Positions 32,925-42,308 of a stretch of 64,000 bases of DNA are shown here, in pieces (the first letter of the stretch is position 1; each line of letters begins with the position of its first letter). Both the position numbers and the translations under genes were made by a program. The stretch lies in assembly GCA_030429545.1 (NCBI GenBank), contig JAUIFF010000001.1, positions 1,461,599 through 1,525,598 on the forward strand, in the 5' to 3' direction. This DNA is from Polyangia bacterium (GTDB taxonomy: Bacteria; Myxococcota_A; Polyangia; Nannocystales; Nannocystaceae). The notes beneath the pieces are model-generated. The model worked only from the letters and a program-made list of their open reading frames with translations. It did no database searches and was not told the DNA's origin.

Positions 32925-34055
32925 GTGCTCACAAGCTGTCGAACTGCCATTTTTTGCTTGCTATCCGCGTCGGTGTTCAGTCCGGCACTGTCCCAGCCGG
33001 TCGCCGCCCATGTCTGCGACTACTCAGGCCTCATGCCGGCACCACACCGCGAACCGGCACCCCACGGCGACGTACCAACGCCATACGATGGACACCGCGA
33101 AACCCAGACGCCGGCCGACGCATTGGCTCCTCACGACGCACACGACCGCGAAACCCAGACGTTGGCCGACGCATCACCCGACACACACGACCGCGAAACC
33201 CAGAAGCCAACTTCACACCACGCACCGCCACCAGCCGACTTACACAGCCGCGTACCGGCGCCACGCGACGCGGTCATGCAGACCCCAGCGCCACCCGACC
33301 ACCGAGACCGCGCGGCCGTGCAGACCCCAGCGCCACCCGACCCCCGCGACCGGGATGGGGACGGTGTATCGGACCGTGCAGAGCGTCGCCAACACACAGA
33401 TCCGGAGGTTCCTGGATTGTTTCCGGGCGCATACCCCCACATTCCCGAACCCCTGCGGTTTGACCTCGTGCGAGGTCTAGGCGCCCGGCGGGGAGAGTTT
33501 GAGGCAAATGTGCTGATGTCGAGTACAGGCCCGTTCGACGGGCTCCACTGGGCCCCAGAGATCGAGTGGGCGTTTGCCGATCGTCACGCGCTCGAGTTTG
33601 AAATCCCCATGCATAATCGCAATGTGGAGGCCCTCAAGATTGCGGTGCAGGGTACCTTTCGCGAGCAATACCCGGTTTTTATCCACGGTTGGCAGTTCAT
33701 TGGCGAGGGCGTACTCGCAGGTGCTGGCGAATTCACAGCGATCTATATTGCGGGTCGTCGTTTCGGCTCGCGGTTTAGCATGCTCGGCATGCTTGGCCCA
33801 AGCCTGCGTGTGGACGCCGCAGGACTTACTGCCGATTTAGTGCTGAACCCAAGTGTGTTCTTTGACGTGGGAGAGCGAACAACCATCGGCCTCGAGAACA
33901 TCGCCCGACTCCGCGGGAAACATTCGCAGGTGACGACCCTGCCGCAAATCCATGTACAACTCGGCCGGCACTTTCGTTTGCAAGCAGGCACCGGCGTGGT
34001 GTTTTTGGCCGGATCTATCCGTCCAACCTTTAGCCTCCGGCTGGTGATTGAGTAA
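32925..34055 (+). CDS. Outer-membrane protein with low-complexity N-terminal region
   Basis: This 376-residue protein has a Sec signal (about 1-24, cleaved near ALSQPVAA). A ~120-residue Pro/His/Thr/Asp-rich region follows with repeats of HDRETQT(P/L)ADA and Q-TPAPPD type, then a DRDGDGVSDRAER calcium loop (thrombospondin-3-like). The C-terminal ~210 residues alternate like an outer-membrane barrel (IEWAFADRHALEFEIP, FSMLGMLGPSLRVDA, RPTFSLRLVIE). The internal repeats are imperfect 30-36 bp duplications in the DNA. Start GTG 32925. Control by the divergent two-component system is inferred from the shared TTAA boxes. Confidence 0.65.
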   Translation: MLTSCRTAIFCLLSASVFSPALSQPVAAHVCDYSGLMPAPHREPAPHGDVPTPYDGHRETQTPADALAPHDAHDRETQTLADASPDTHDRETQKPTSHHAPPPADLHSRVPAPRDAVMQTPAPPDHRDRAAVQTPAPPDPRDRDGDGVSDRAERRQHTDPEVPGLFPGAYPHIPEPLRFDLVRGLGARRGEFEANVLMSSTGPFDGLHWAPEIEWAFADRHALEFEIPMHNRNVEALKIAVQGTFREQYPVFIHGWQFIGEGVLAGAGEFTAIYIAGRRFGSRFSMLGMLGPSLRVDAAGLTADLVLNPSVFFDVGERTTIGLENIARLRGKHSQVTTLPQIHVQLGRHFRLQAGTGVVFLAGSIRPTFSLRLVIE

Positions 34056-34061
34056 CCCGCC

Positions 34062-34706
34062 CTAGCGCTGCACAAGTCGCTGCAACGTGGCCACCTCTTC
34101 GGAGCTGAGCAACCCAGCAGAAAATTGAAACTCGCTGTTGTCAAAACCCATTCTCACCCGTGGAAACGCTCCGTCGGCGAGCTCGTCGAGGTCGCGCAAC
34201 TCGATGTGCATTTCGTTGCGAGTACCGCAGGCCTTGACAAACCTTCGTGCGCGGTGAAACACAACAAACTGCCCGTTGGCGTTGAGCTCGATCGTCAGGC
34301 GGTCCCCCCACCACATAGCGAACATTGCAAAGAGTCCGGTGACCCCGGTAAGGCCGATAAGCACGACGATGATGGTTGTGGCAACGCGTGGGACAATCGG
34401 ATCAAAGTGTTCATATTGATATGCCCACGCCATCGGTGTTCCGACAATGCCACCAACTGCCAATACCGAAAGGGCGAGGCTTCCGAGCATCAGCGGTAGC
34501 AACGGTGACTTCAGGTCAACCTTCAGCGTTCGCATACCCCCCTGTTCGTGCAGCTCAAATCGCGTCCCTCGGCGCTGTATTTGCGTGCGAACCTTGTTGA
34601 TCGTCCGCTCCAGCTTTTGACGTTTTCGCTCAGCCTCCCGCGCACGCTTGCGATCTCGCCGACCTACGATCGCACCGATTTCATCGTGAGCATCTTGTTT
34701 CGACAT
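34062..34706 (-). CDS. Unknown two-transmembrane protein
   Basis: This 214-residue protein has a very basic coiled N-terminus (about 1-45, RRDRKRAREAERKRQKLER), two transmembrane helices (about 70-92 and 108-130), and a C-terminal cytosolic beta-rich domain (about 135-214) that looks PH-like (RLTIELNANGQFVVFHRA, MHIELRDLDELADG). No family is assigned. Start ATG 34706; GTG 34715 is an alternative. A -10-like TAGAAT lies upstream near 34732. Confidence 0.6.
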   Translation of the reverse strand: MSKQDAHDEIGAIVGRRDRKRAREAERKRQKLERTINKVRTQIQRRGTRFELHEQGGMRTLKVDLKSPLLPLMLGSLALSVLAVGGIVGTPMAWAYQYEHFDPIVPRVATTIIVVLIGLTGVTGLFAMFAMWWGDRLTIELNANGQFVVFHRARRFVKACGTRNEMHIELRDLDELADGAFPRVRMGFDNSEFQFSAGLLSSEEVATLQRLVQR

Positions 34707-34979
34707 TCGGTTCACACAGGTCCGAGCCTCGACATTCTAGTATGAAGCCCTGGTGGTTCAATGATTTTCCGGACCACAAACCGTCACCCTCACGGTGATT
34801 TGCTTACCTGCAAGTACGACAACCGCACGCCCGTAAGCGATCGCGCGCACGCTCCCCGAGCTTCCTGACTTGTCGGTCGGCAACCTCGGTGTCGGATGTT
34901 TGAGCAAGAGTTTCACCCCCTCGGTTTTTCCCCTACTATCCCCACCTCCCACAGCGTGGGCACTCCAAAAAGGATCGAC

Positions 34980-35159
34980 ATGAACGAACTCATTGAAGGA
35001 CTCATCAACAAGGTTGGCCTCGACAAAGAAACCGCTGAAAAAGTGGTTTCGTTTCTCAAGGAAAATGCCGACAAACTGCCCTCGATGCTGTCTGCTGACG
35101 GCGTCACCCAGGCTGTCAAAGATAAGCTTCCAGGTGGTCTCGGGGGGCTGTTTGGCTAA
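34980..35159 (+). CDS. Small helical protein
   Basis: This 59-residue protein has two amphipathic helices and a Gly-rich tail (KLPGGLGGLFG). It resembles small DUF proteins found as VLDKETAEKVVSFLKEN-type helix bundles. It has no signal peptide. AAAAAGGA six bases before ATG 34980 is a good ribosome binding site; the longer frame lacks one. Function unknown. Confidence 0.65.
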   Translation: MNELIEGLINKVGLDKETAEKVVSFLKENADKLPSMLSADGVTQAVKDKLPGGLGGLFG

Positions 35160-35449
35160 CGCCGAGGACTTCGGCCCACCCGCGAGCAGTCACCGCAACG
35201 CGGCAAGAGCTGCATGCTCGGGTGGGCCCTTGGCCCAAGTGCGGCAATGCCAACATGCGTGTTGAAACTAGCTGCAATGCCGCCTGAAAAACCCGTCCAT
35301 TTTGGCGACGGCACGATCGACATCGGCTCGCACCTTCGACCATGTATAGCTCCTTGGGCTGGTTCGACGACAAACGTCACGAACTTCGTGGGTTGTCGCC
35401 GCCGGGCTATAGTGCGCCACGCCTCGACGAGAGGTCGAACGGAACCGAC
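35160..35449. other. Intergenic region with bestrophin promoter
   Basis: About 290 bp without a supportable gene. A -10-like TATAGT at 35408-35413 precedes the bestrophin ATG by 36 bp and argues against the longer upstream frame being translated. Nothing else recognised. Confidence 0.5.
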
Positions 35450-36451
35450 ATGTACCAAGCTTACCGCTTCTCGTTTCGTCGCAGTCTGTGGTGGACGCGT
35501 CACTCCTTGGCCTTTGTCACCGTTTACTCGACGGTGATCTGTACCCTCGGCTACCTGACACAGTCGAAGTGGGTCGCGCTCCCCTGGCAGCCTGTCGGAC
35601 TCATTGGCGTGGCCCTGGCCTTCTACCTCGGCTTCAAAAATAACTCCGCCTACGACCGGCTGTGGGAAGCTCGAAAAATCTGGGGTGGCATCGTCAATGC
35701 CTCGCGTTCGTTTGCCGTGATGGCGCGGGACTTTGTCCACAGCGAGGACCGGGGTGATGCGCTGCGCAAGGAGCTGGTCCACCGGCACGTCGCGTGGCTG
35801 CATATGCTTACCGTCGAGCTACGCAAGCTTACTCCCTGGGAGCACCAGGGAGCACCCTCGAACCGTTCGCGGCAGTTTTTTGGTACCGCGGTGACCGAAG
35901 AAGATGCCGAGAAGGTGCTCGCCCAGTACGTGTCGGCAGAGGAGGCCAGCTATGTGCTCAGCAAGGGCAATCGTTCATCCCACCTGTTGAGCCAGCAGTC
36001 GCGGCGCATGATGGCCCTGCGCGAAGCGGGCATCATCGACCACTTCCGCCACCTCGCCATGCAAGAGCTGATCACCGAGTTTTACACGCTGCAGGGCAAG
36101 GCCGAACGCATCAAGAAATTTCCGTTGCCCCGCCAATGGGTCAGTGCCAATGCCTACTGCATCGCTATTTTTATGTTCCTGTTGCCATTTGGCATGATCG
36201 ATGTGTTCACCCGCACCGGCGAAGCGTGGACGATTTACCTGGCCGTGCCGGCAACCGTGGTCGCGTTTTGGATCTTCTGGCTGATGGACCGCGTTGGCGA
36301 ATACAGCGAAAATCCGTTCGAAGGCCTCGCCAACGACGTCCCGATCCGCAACATGGCCCGCGGCATCGAAATCGACATCCGACAAATGCTCGACGAGACC
36401 GACTTGCCCCCGCCAATCGGCGTGGTCGCGGGCACCGATGTATTGGTCTAG
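35450..36451 (+). CDS. Bestrophin-family anion channel-like protein
   Basis: This 333-residue membrane protein belongs to the bestrophin/RFP-TM (UPF0187) family. An N-terminal helix pair includes TVICTLGYL and the signature GVALAFYLGFKNNSAYDRLWEARKIWGG-like region, followed by VNASRSFAVMARDF. Central helices include LPRQWVSANAYCIAIFMFLLPFGM, and the end motif is ENPFEGLANDVPIRNMARGIEID, the Asp-rich clamp region. Bacterial bestrophins form pentameric channels, often cation- or anion-conducting. ATG 35450 was chosen because the -10 element lies just upstream; the ATG at 35342 would place it inside the gene. Confidence 0.88.
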   Translation: MYQAYRFSFRRSLWWTRHSLAFVTVYSTVICTLGYLTQSKWVALPWQPVGLIGVALAFYLGFKNNSAYDRLWEARKIWGGIVNASRSFAVMARDFVHSEDRGDALRKELVHRHVAWLHMLTVELRKLTPWEHQGAPSNRSRQFFGTAVTEEDAEKVLAQYVSAEEASYVLSKGNRSSHLLSQQSRRMMALREAGIIDHFRHLAMQELITEFYTLQGKAERIKKFPLPRQWVSANAYCIAIFMFLLPFGMIDVFTRTGEAWTIYLAVPATVVAFWIFWLMDRVGEYSENPFEGLANDVPIRNMARGIEIDIRQMLDETDLPPPIGVVAGTDVLV

Positions 36452-36507
36452 CAACCACGGGCTGCGCAGCGTATTGTGTTCACAATTCGTTGCACTGACT
36501 TGTCGGG

Positions 36508-37059
36508 TTATTGCGACGGCTGAACCGAGCCCAGACCCCCGACAGTCGCACCCGGCAACGGCCCGAGCAACAGCAGGACAACCAGGCCCCACGGGCTCGC
36601 CCCACCGGGCCCGATGATTGCCATCACCACGAGGACGAGACATAGCGTGCCTGTGAACGAGCCGGCGAGCGCGAGCCCGCGGCGGAGACTTGCGCAGGAC
36701 GCTGCGATGGCGCCAGGAATCGCGGCAATTGCTAGCAAAATCGCAAAAAATAGCAGAGCCCCTTGATCGGCTGGATAGTCGTACCAATCGGTCCACTGAC
36801 TCAGGGCGCGAATTGTCAACAGTGCTGTAATTGCCGTGACGACCAAGCCGGCAACACCGAGCGCGAGCCTGCGTCCCCAGCCACGAACCCGGGGCCAAAA
36901 AAGTGCGACCAACTCGAGTGCGACAATCGGCAGCGGGAGCAACCACTCGCTTCGGTTGCCGGCACCGATCGCAACGACAATGCCGACCTGCCACAGTGCC
37001 GCACCGACACCAAAGACTGCAAAGTGTCGGACAGAGCACACAGGCGCGGACGTTTCCAT
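36508..37059 (-). CDS. Unknown polytopic membrane protein
   Basis: This 183-residue protein has about five hydrophobic helices (near 12-32, 40-58, 68-88, 103-123 and 132-170) and a short cytosolic N-terminus. No family is recognised and no conserved charged residues within helices hint at transport. ATG 37059 lies six bases after TACACT. Convergent with the bestrophin gene. Confidence 0.6.
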   Translation of the reverse strand: METSAPVCSVRHFAVFGVGAALWQVGIVVAIGAGNRSEWLLPLPIVALELVALFWPRVRGWGRRLALGVAGLVVTAITALLTIRALSQWTDWYDYPADQGALLFFAILLAIAAIPGAIAASCASLRRGLALAGSFTGTLCLVLVVMAIIGPGGASPWGLVVLLLLGPLPGATVGGLGSVQPSQ

Positions 37060-37065
37060 TACCCA

Positions 37066-37071
37066 AGTGTA
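37066..37071 (-). promoter_or_regulatory. -10 TACACT six bases before ATG
   Basis: TACACT on the minus strand ends six bases before ATG 37059, a leaderless layout. Confidence 0.4.
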
Positions 37072-37257
37072 CGGGAGGCCAGCTGTGCTTGAAAACCTGG
37101 GTGAGATGTCGGGTTATGGGTCACCGGCGTGAACGCGCGCCAATTCAACCTCGCTGGCTGGGCGCCTGCGCGAGGATATGAGCGATTGTCCACAGGCACT
37201 TGTCGGTGTCAGACGAATCACTCGCCCGGGGAACTTCTGTGATACCACCGATCGCGT

Positions 37258-38361
37258 ATGCCCCGCTATCCATCTCTCCTATGCTCGCTTGTTGTCGCCG
37301 CTGGGCTCACGTTGAGTGTCGGTTGCAAGCAGTCTGCGGACTCCCAATTCGATCCTGCGACCCTCGGACTACCGACGGTTGCACGCTCGAGTGACGCGAC
37401 GCAGGGGGCCGCGAAGGCCTATCTCGGCCCCTTTGACGGCAACTTAGCAGTGACTGCCGCCAACAGCTCCAACCTGACACCAGCGGTCGGCACCCCGCTC
37501 CTCGCGGACGATCTGGTCAAACTCGGCGAGGATGGTCTCGCGGTCATCCTGTACGCCAACGGAAATGTTCTGCGGCTCGAAGGCCCGCTCGAGCTACCGC
37601 TGCGCCAGCTCGTCGGCTTTGACGACCCCCCGGTGGCGGCCGATTTCGAGTCGCGGTTGCGCAACGCGTTGACGCAGGCCGACCGCAATCGTCTTCTCGA
37701 CTCCGGCGAGCGGATCGGTGGTTGGCAACTGCGCCTACGTGCGCTCGATAGTGTGGCAGCAGAAGAAGCCGAAGTCGAAGAAGCTCTCCCCAAGGGCGAG
37801 TTGAACGAGGCCATGGACCACGAAGACGAAGACGAAGACGGATACGCAGGAGCGGACCTCGAAACCGAGAAATCTCGGGAGTCGGCAAAAGACTCATTTG
37901 CGAGCACCCATCCGAACAACGAGAAGCGTGCCGATAACAAGCCGCGTGATCCCACGCCTGCGAAACAATCGAAACAAGCTGGGCCCGCCCCCGCCCCCGG
38001 CGCTGGCGACCCCACGCCTCCGCCCGCAGCCAAACAACCGAAAAACTCCACGCCAGCCACCGAAGCTGGCCAGTCCGCGTCCGAAACCGACTTGGTGAAA
38101 ACCTGGCAGCAGGTGTCCGCGAAATGGTCGGCGAGCGGCGACAGCTTCACTGTGCCAGCGAATCTCGCTAGCGACATCACCCACTGCCTGCAAACCCACA
38201 TACAACGCCGGGCAAGGGTCGTTATCACGGCAGCTGCCGGCAAAATCACCCGGTTCGAAGTCGAGGGGGCCAACCTCAAATGTGCGGCACAATTCGTCGG
38301 TCGGACGATCCCCAAAACACAGATGAGTGGGGAGTTGCGAGTCGTCTTTGAACAACGGTGA
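37258..38361 (+). CDS. FecR-like lipoprotein with AgmX-type C-terminal domain
   Basis: This 367-residue predicted lipoprotein has a signal with lipobox LSVGC. A FecR-like beta domain follows (about 50-170; GTPLLADDLVKLGEDGLAVI, ANGNVLRLEGPLEL), then an acidic and Pro/Lys-rich linker (about 185-280). The C-terminal ~85-residue domain, with two Cys (ITHCLQTH, LKCAAQF), resembles the AgmX/PglI C-terminal domain of myxobacteria. FecR-like domains typically sense or scaffold at the envelope. It lies 45 bp upstream of the CHASE2-cyclase gene on the same strand; similar FecR-CHASE2 pairings occur elsewhere, suggesting it feeds the cyclase. Confidence 0.78.
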   Translation: MPRYPSLLCSLVVAAGLTLSVGCKQSADSQFDPATLGLPTVARSSDATQGAAKAYLGPFDGNLAVTAANSSNLTPAVGTPLLADDLVKLGEDGLAVILYANGNVLRLEGPLELPLRQLVGFDDPPVAADFESRLRNALTQADRNRLLDSGERIGGWQLRLRALDSVAAEEAEVEEALPKGELNEAMDHEDEDEDGYAGADLETEKSRESAKDSFASTHPNNEKRADNKPRDPTPAKQSKQAGPAPAPGAGDPTPPPAAKQPKNSTPATEAGQSASETDLVKTWQQVSAKWSASGDSFTVPANLASDITHCLQTHIQRRARVVITAAAGKITRFEVEGANLKCAAQFVGRTIPKTQMSGELRVVFEQR

Positions 38362-38406
38362 TGAGCACATGTATACTCAACAAAAATGTGGAGAAAAGGA
38401 CATCTG

Positions 38407-40620
38407 ATGGCAACACGCATCGGCGAACGCCCACTTGTCCTCGGTCTGGGACTCGCCGTTATCCTCGCGCTCCTATGCGGGTTTCATCGCCTCGGTCAAC
38501 GCCTCCAACCAGTCGAAGACCTCGAGCGCCTGAGCCTCGACACGCGTTTTTGGATCCGCGGCCCCGAGGCACCGGGTGAGTCGGTCGCACTTGTCGTCAT
38601 CGACGATAAAACCATCCGCCGCTATCCCGACCTCGCCGAACGCCGAGCCCCGTTCGCCAAGCTGATCACTGCAATCGCCAGTGCCAAGGCCACCGTGATC
38701 GGCATCGATGGCATCCTCGCCGATCCCGAACACCTCCTAGGCGAGCAACTCGAACGCGACATCCACGAGCATGTCCAACACCTCAAGTCTTCCAATACCC
38801 CCAGTGCACACCTGCTCAAACGGATCGACGAGGCGATTTCTGGCGATCGCAAACTCGAACAGGCCATTCGCACTGCCGGTACGGTGGTCCTCGGACTGAG
38901 TCTCGGTCGTCGCGGCGAGCCGCTGCCCGATGATCCGGCGCTGCGAAAAGGTCGTTACGACCAGTCGCTTCGCGGCGCGGTACCACCGGTCGAGGCGAAC
39001 CGCGGTCTCGCCTCCCTGCCCGAACTCAACGCTGCGGCACTCGCCCTCGGCTCGATCACGTTGATCGAAGATCGGGACCAGGCGGTTCGCGAACTCGGAT
39101 TTGCTCGGGCGTATGCAGGAGCTGTCTATGTGCCGTTGGTCGTTCCCCTCATTGCCGCATTCGAGCGCGCTCCCCAGGGCTCACTGGCCTACCGCGCCGG
39201 AGCCCAGCAAGTGCGCATCGGCGATCGTACGATCGAACTTACAGGCGACCACCTCATCCTCAACTACCGTGGCCCCGACCAGACCTTTGCGACATATAGC
39301 GCAGCCGATGTCATCGACGGTCAAGTTGGTGATGCGCTCGCTAAAAAAATCGTCATTGTCGGCATCACCTACCTCGGCAGTGATCGCGTGCGGTCCCCGT
39401 TTGGCCCGCGTCTCCCCGCACTCGAGGTCCACGCCACGGCGATTGACAACATCCTCGCTGGTGACCCGATAAAACGGGCATCGCCTATCCTCGACATCTT
39501 CTTATGTTTCCTCGCAGGCCTACTCACTGCGCTGCTGTTTCACCGCCGTCTCAACGGCTCACCCGGATTGCGTTTTGGTGGTCTGGCTGTACTCACCACA
39601 GCGTTTTTAGGTAGCGTACAAATTGCGTTTGCCAGCGCACAACTGTGGCTAGGCGTTGTCTGGCCAATGACGGCAATTGTTGCGATCGGCAGTCTCGGTA
39701 TCGCCACAGCCTACGCCGGCGAGGCCCGTCAGCGGCGATGGCTTCGACAATCGTTTAGTCAGTACTTGGGCGAAGACACCATGGCGGAGTTGCTCACCGA
39801 TCCCGACGCCCCCGCGCTCGGCGGGGCCCGTCGCCGTCTATCGGTGCTGTTCTCAGATATCCGCAACTTTACCTCGATATCCGAGAGGTTGTCCCCGGAG
39901 GAACTCGTCGACATCCTCAATGCATTTTTGACGCCAATGACCGGGGTGGTACTCGAGCGTGGTGGATATCTCGACAAATACATCGGCGATGCTGTGATGG
40001 CTGTTTTTGGGGCGCCGGTCCGCCACCAGGACCACGCTGCGCGAGCGCTCAATACAGCCATTGCGATGCACAATGCACTCGACCGTATCAACCCCCGTTT
40101 CGTCGAGCGTGGGTTTGCCCCATTCGCTATTGGCGTGGGCATCAATACCGGGGACGTCGTAGTCGGCAATATGGGCTCAACCGAGCGTTTCGATTACACC
40201 GTTGTCGGAGATGCGGTCAACCTCGCATCGCGCCTCGAGGGACTGACGAAGGTTTACGAAACCCGTTGCCTCGTTGGCGAGGAGACCTGGCGAGAACTCG
40301 GAGGTCCACAGTGTAGCGAGTTTTCGTTTCGAGAAGTCGATCGAGTACGGGTCAAGGGAAAGGTGAAACCGGTGGCGTTGTTTGAGCTTCTACGCGGGCC
40401 CGAGGGAACGCTCGTGGACTATGAAAACCTGCCAGACTTTGCCAAAGCTCTCACGGCCTACCGCAACGGGGACTTCACAACCGCACGAGCTTGCTTCACG
40501 AACTTCGCGGAAAAAAACCCTGACGACCAAGTAACAGCTCTCTACCTCGCTCGTCTCGATGACATGGGCGGGGAAGTCCCGGTGGGCTGGGATGGCGTGA
40601 CATCGTTCCAAAACAAGTGA
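38407..40620 (+). CDS. CHASE2-domain adenylate cyclase
   Basis: This 737-residue protein has an N-terminal transmembrane helix, an extracytoplasmic CHASE2 sensor domain (about 40-365; VALVVIDDKTIRRYPDLAER, LILNYRGPDQTF, KKIVIVGITYLGSDRV), three transmembrane helices (about 365-435) and a class III cyclase domain (about 455-650). The cyclase keeps metal Asp residues in VLFSDIRNFT and YIGDAVMAVF, adenine-selecting Lys (YLDKYIGD) and Asp (FDYTVVGDAVN), and the Arg of NLASRLEG, so cAMP is the expected product. The C-terminus has a short TPR-like tail. ATG 38407 with AAAGGA is preferred. It is probably controlled by the FecR-like lipoprotein upstream. Confidence 0.93.
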   Translation: MATRIGERPLVLGLGLAVILALLCGFHRLGQRLQPVEDLERLSLDTRFWIRGPEAPGESVALVVIDDKTIRRYPDLAERRAPFAKLITAIASAKATVIGIDGILADPEHLLGEQLERDIHEHVQHLKSSNTPSAHLLKRIDEAISGDRKLEQAIRTAGTVVLGLSLGRRGEPLPDDPALRKGRYDQSLRGAVPPVEANRGLASLPELNAAALALGSITLIEDRDQAVRELGFARAYAGAVYVPLVVPLIAAFERAPQGSLAYRAGAQQVRIGDRTIELTGDHLILNYRGPDQTFATYSAADVIDGQVGDALAKKIVIVGITYLGSDRVRSPFGPRLPALEVHATAIDNILAGDPIKRASPILDIFLCFLAGLLTALLFHRRLNGSPGLRFGGLAVLTTAFLGSVQIAFASAQLWLGVVWPMTAIVAIGSLGIATAYAGEARQRRWLRQSFSQYLGEDTMAELLTDPDAPALGGARRRLSVLFSDIRNFTSISERLSPEELVDILNAFLTPMTGVVLERGGYLDKYIGDAVMAVFGAPVRHQDHAARALNTAIAMHNALDRINPRFVERGFAPFAIGVGINTGDVVVGNMGSTERFDYTVVGDAVNLASRLEGLTKVYETRCLVGEETWRELGGPQCSEFSFREVDRVRVKGKVKPVALFELLRGPEGTLVDYENLPDFAKALTAYRNGDFTTARACFTNFAEKNPDDQVTALYLARLDDMGGEVPVGWDGVTSFQNK

Positions 40621-40634
40621 CGCTGTGATGTGAC

Positions 40635-40674
40635 ATTTGGCCGGGCCCGCAGCACCGAGGCGGCTGGGCCAAAT
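40635..40674. terminator. Bidirectional hairpin between convergent genes
   Basis: ATTTGGCC (40635-40642) pairs perfectly with GGCCAAAT (40667-40674), with further GC pairing inside. It fills the 60-bp gap between the cyclase stop and the RCC1 lipoprotein stop, so it probably ends both transcripts. Confidence 0.75.
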
Positions 40675-40680
40675 ATCGAC

Positions 40681-42120
40681 TCATGGCAGGGTCACCGGCG
40701 TGGGCACTAGGCGGTTATCCTTGGTCCCATCCCCAACCATGCCCTCGAAGTTTTGCCCCCAACAATAAAGCGCGCCCCCGTCGATCGCACAGGTTGTACG
40801 CCCGGCAACATCGACCACATCGGCACTCGCTAGCCCCATCGGCGCCACGAGTTCGGGGCTGTTGTCTTCGTTTCCGGTGCCCAGCGTGCCGTAGGTGTTT
40901 TGCCCCCAGCACCGCAGCTCGTGGCCATCGCCCAACAGTGCACAGGCGCTGCTCCAACCAATGGCCACCGCTCGCGCATCGTCGAGGCCTGCTACCGCGG
41001 CCGGGGTAAATGCACCGTTGCCAACCTGGCCTCCTCCCCAGCACATCCCCTCGCCCGCGACCGTGGCACACGATGCCGTCCCGCCGGCAGCGACAACCTC
41101 AACATCAGTGCTTTGCCCCAACCCGGCGACGGCTGCCGGCTCGGCCTTGTCCCCCTCGTTGCCGGTACCCAACCTGCCAGCTTGCCCGTAGCCCCAGCAA
41201 TACACGCCGCCGGCCTCGAGGAAGATGCAACGATGGGCCAACCCAACCGACACCTTGGCAACCGAGGAAATCCCCTCGACAAGCGTGGGCGATTCGACAA
41301 AGCTCGGGTCGGAAACCTGGCCGTTGCCATTTTCCCCCCAACAATAAAGCTCACCGGAACTACCGAGTGCACAGGCATTGATCCGGGCGGCACCGATGTC
41401 GGTAATGTCCTCAAGTCCCATCAATACGGGCTCGACGACATTGGGAGCCTGCTTGTCCCCGCTGCACATCGACCCGCGGCCCCAACAGTAGACCAGCCCG
41501 TCGCCCGTGCGGGCCAGCGTAAAACCTGCCCCTGAAGCCACCTGGACAATGCCGTCTACCGCTTCGACCCAATGCGGGGTGAGTCGCTCCTCTTCGGTGT
41601 CGGGGAGCGCGAGCTCAGACAGAGAATTGGCACCCCAACAATAGACTTGGCCGTCTTCGTCGGCCGCACACACGTGGACATTGCCCACATCGACATCGAC
41701 CACGGCGGGACCTCCTAAGCCGGTATCGGTCCCGTCGGTGTCGGTACCGTCGGTGTCGGTACCGTCGGTGTCGGTACCATCGGTGTCGGTCGCCGCGGTA
41801 TCTGTCGCAGACGCCTCGCTGTCAGTCGACTCGCTGTCTGGTTCGGTCGTCGAATCAGTGGTCGGACCTGCGGTGGTCGGGTCTGTCGTCGGCGTCTCGG
41901 TTTCGCTGCCCGTACTCGCAGTTGCCGTGGCAGCGTCGGTGGTCACGCCCGTCGGTGAAGTACTCGACGGGTCGTCGGTTGTCGTGGTGCCGCTCCCTGC
42001 GGAGCTTGAGGTCATCGAGTCAAAAGCGCCATCACCCCCACCACAAGCGGGAGCCAGGGCCAGAGCTAGGCCTAGGGGAACGACGAGCGCCAAATCAAAA
42101 CGGCGGGACAACGCGGTCAT
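40681..42120 (-). CDS. RCC1-repeat lipoprotein
   Basis: This 479-residue predicted lipoprotein has lipobox ALAPAC and then a ~125-residue Ser/Thr/Asp/Glu linker containing the tandem (TDTDG)n repeat. The beta-propeller domain (about 150-475) has seven RCC1/BNR-type repeats marked by YCWGANS, YCWGRGS, YCWGENG, YCWGYGQ, MCWGGGQ, RCWGQNT and YCWGQNF, each with a second Cys nearby (for example HVCAAD, NACALG, TTCAID) that could form a disulfide. Such surface propellers are common in Nannocystineae; the ligand is unknown. ATG 42120 chosen over an upstream frame by the signal peptide. Confidence 0.88.
   Translation of the reverse strand: MTALSRRFDLALVVPLGLALALAPACGGGDGAFDSMTSSSAGSGTTTTDDPSSTSPTGVTTDAATATASTGSETETPTTDPTTAGPTTDSTTEPDSESTDSEASATDTAATDTDGTDTDGTDTDGTDTDGTDTGLGGPAVVDVDVGNVHVCAADEDGQVYCWGANSLSELALPDTEEERLTPHWVEAVDGIVQVASGAGFTLARTGDGLVYCWGRGSMCSGDKQAPNVVEPVLMGLEDITDIGAARINACALGSSGELYCWGENGNGQVSDPSFVESPTLVEGISSVAKVSVGLAHRCIFLEAGGVYCWGYGQAGRLGTGNEGDKAEPAAVAGLGQSTDVEVVAAGGTASCATVAGEGMCWGGGQVGNGAFTPAAVAGLDDARAVAIGWSSACALLGDGHELRCWGQNTYGTLGTGNEDNSPELVAPMGLASADVVDVAGRTTCAIDGGALYCWGQNFEGMVGDGTKDNRLVPTPVTLP
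41721..41790 (-). repeat. 15-bp tandem repeat encoding (TDTDG)n
   Basis: Units close to GGTACCGTCGGTGTC repeat about 4.5 times with few differences. They encode an acidic Thr-Asp-Thr-Asp-Gly linker in the RCC1 lipoprotein and stay in frame. Confidence 0.8.
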
Positions 42121-42308
42121 TGGCGCCCTTTTATCCCAAGCATGGCCGTCGCGCAAATCCGCTCAAACCAGGCCATGAGCGCTTCATTCGCGGCCAGGCC
42201 TCGGGCATCCGGAAGCTCGTTGTCGGATCAACTGAGACCCGAAAACCTAAGGCGTTGCCAGGTTGACGTCCACTCGAGGTCATTTGATATACAACAACAG
42301 CAGCGACG

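Noticed and set aside
35975..37066. Long minus-strand open frame (363 codons) across the bestrophin gene and the next gene
   Set aside because: It is antisense to the well-supported bestrophin gene, lacks protein-like composition and has no family likeness.
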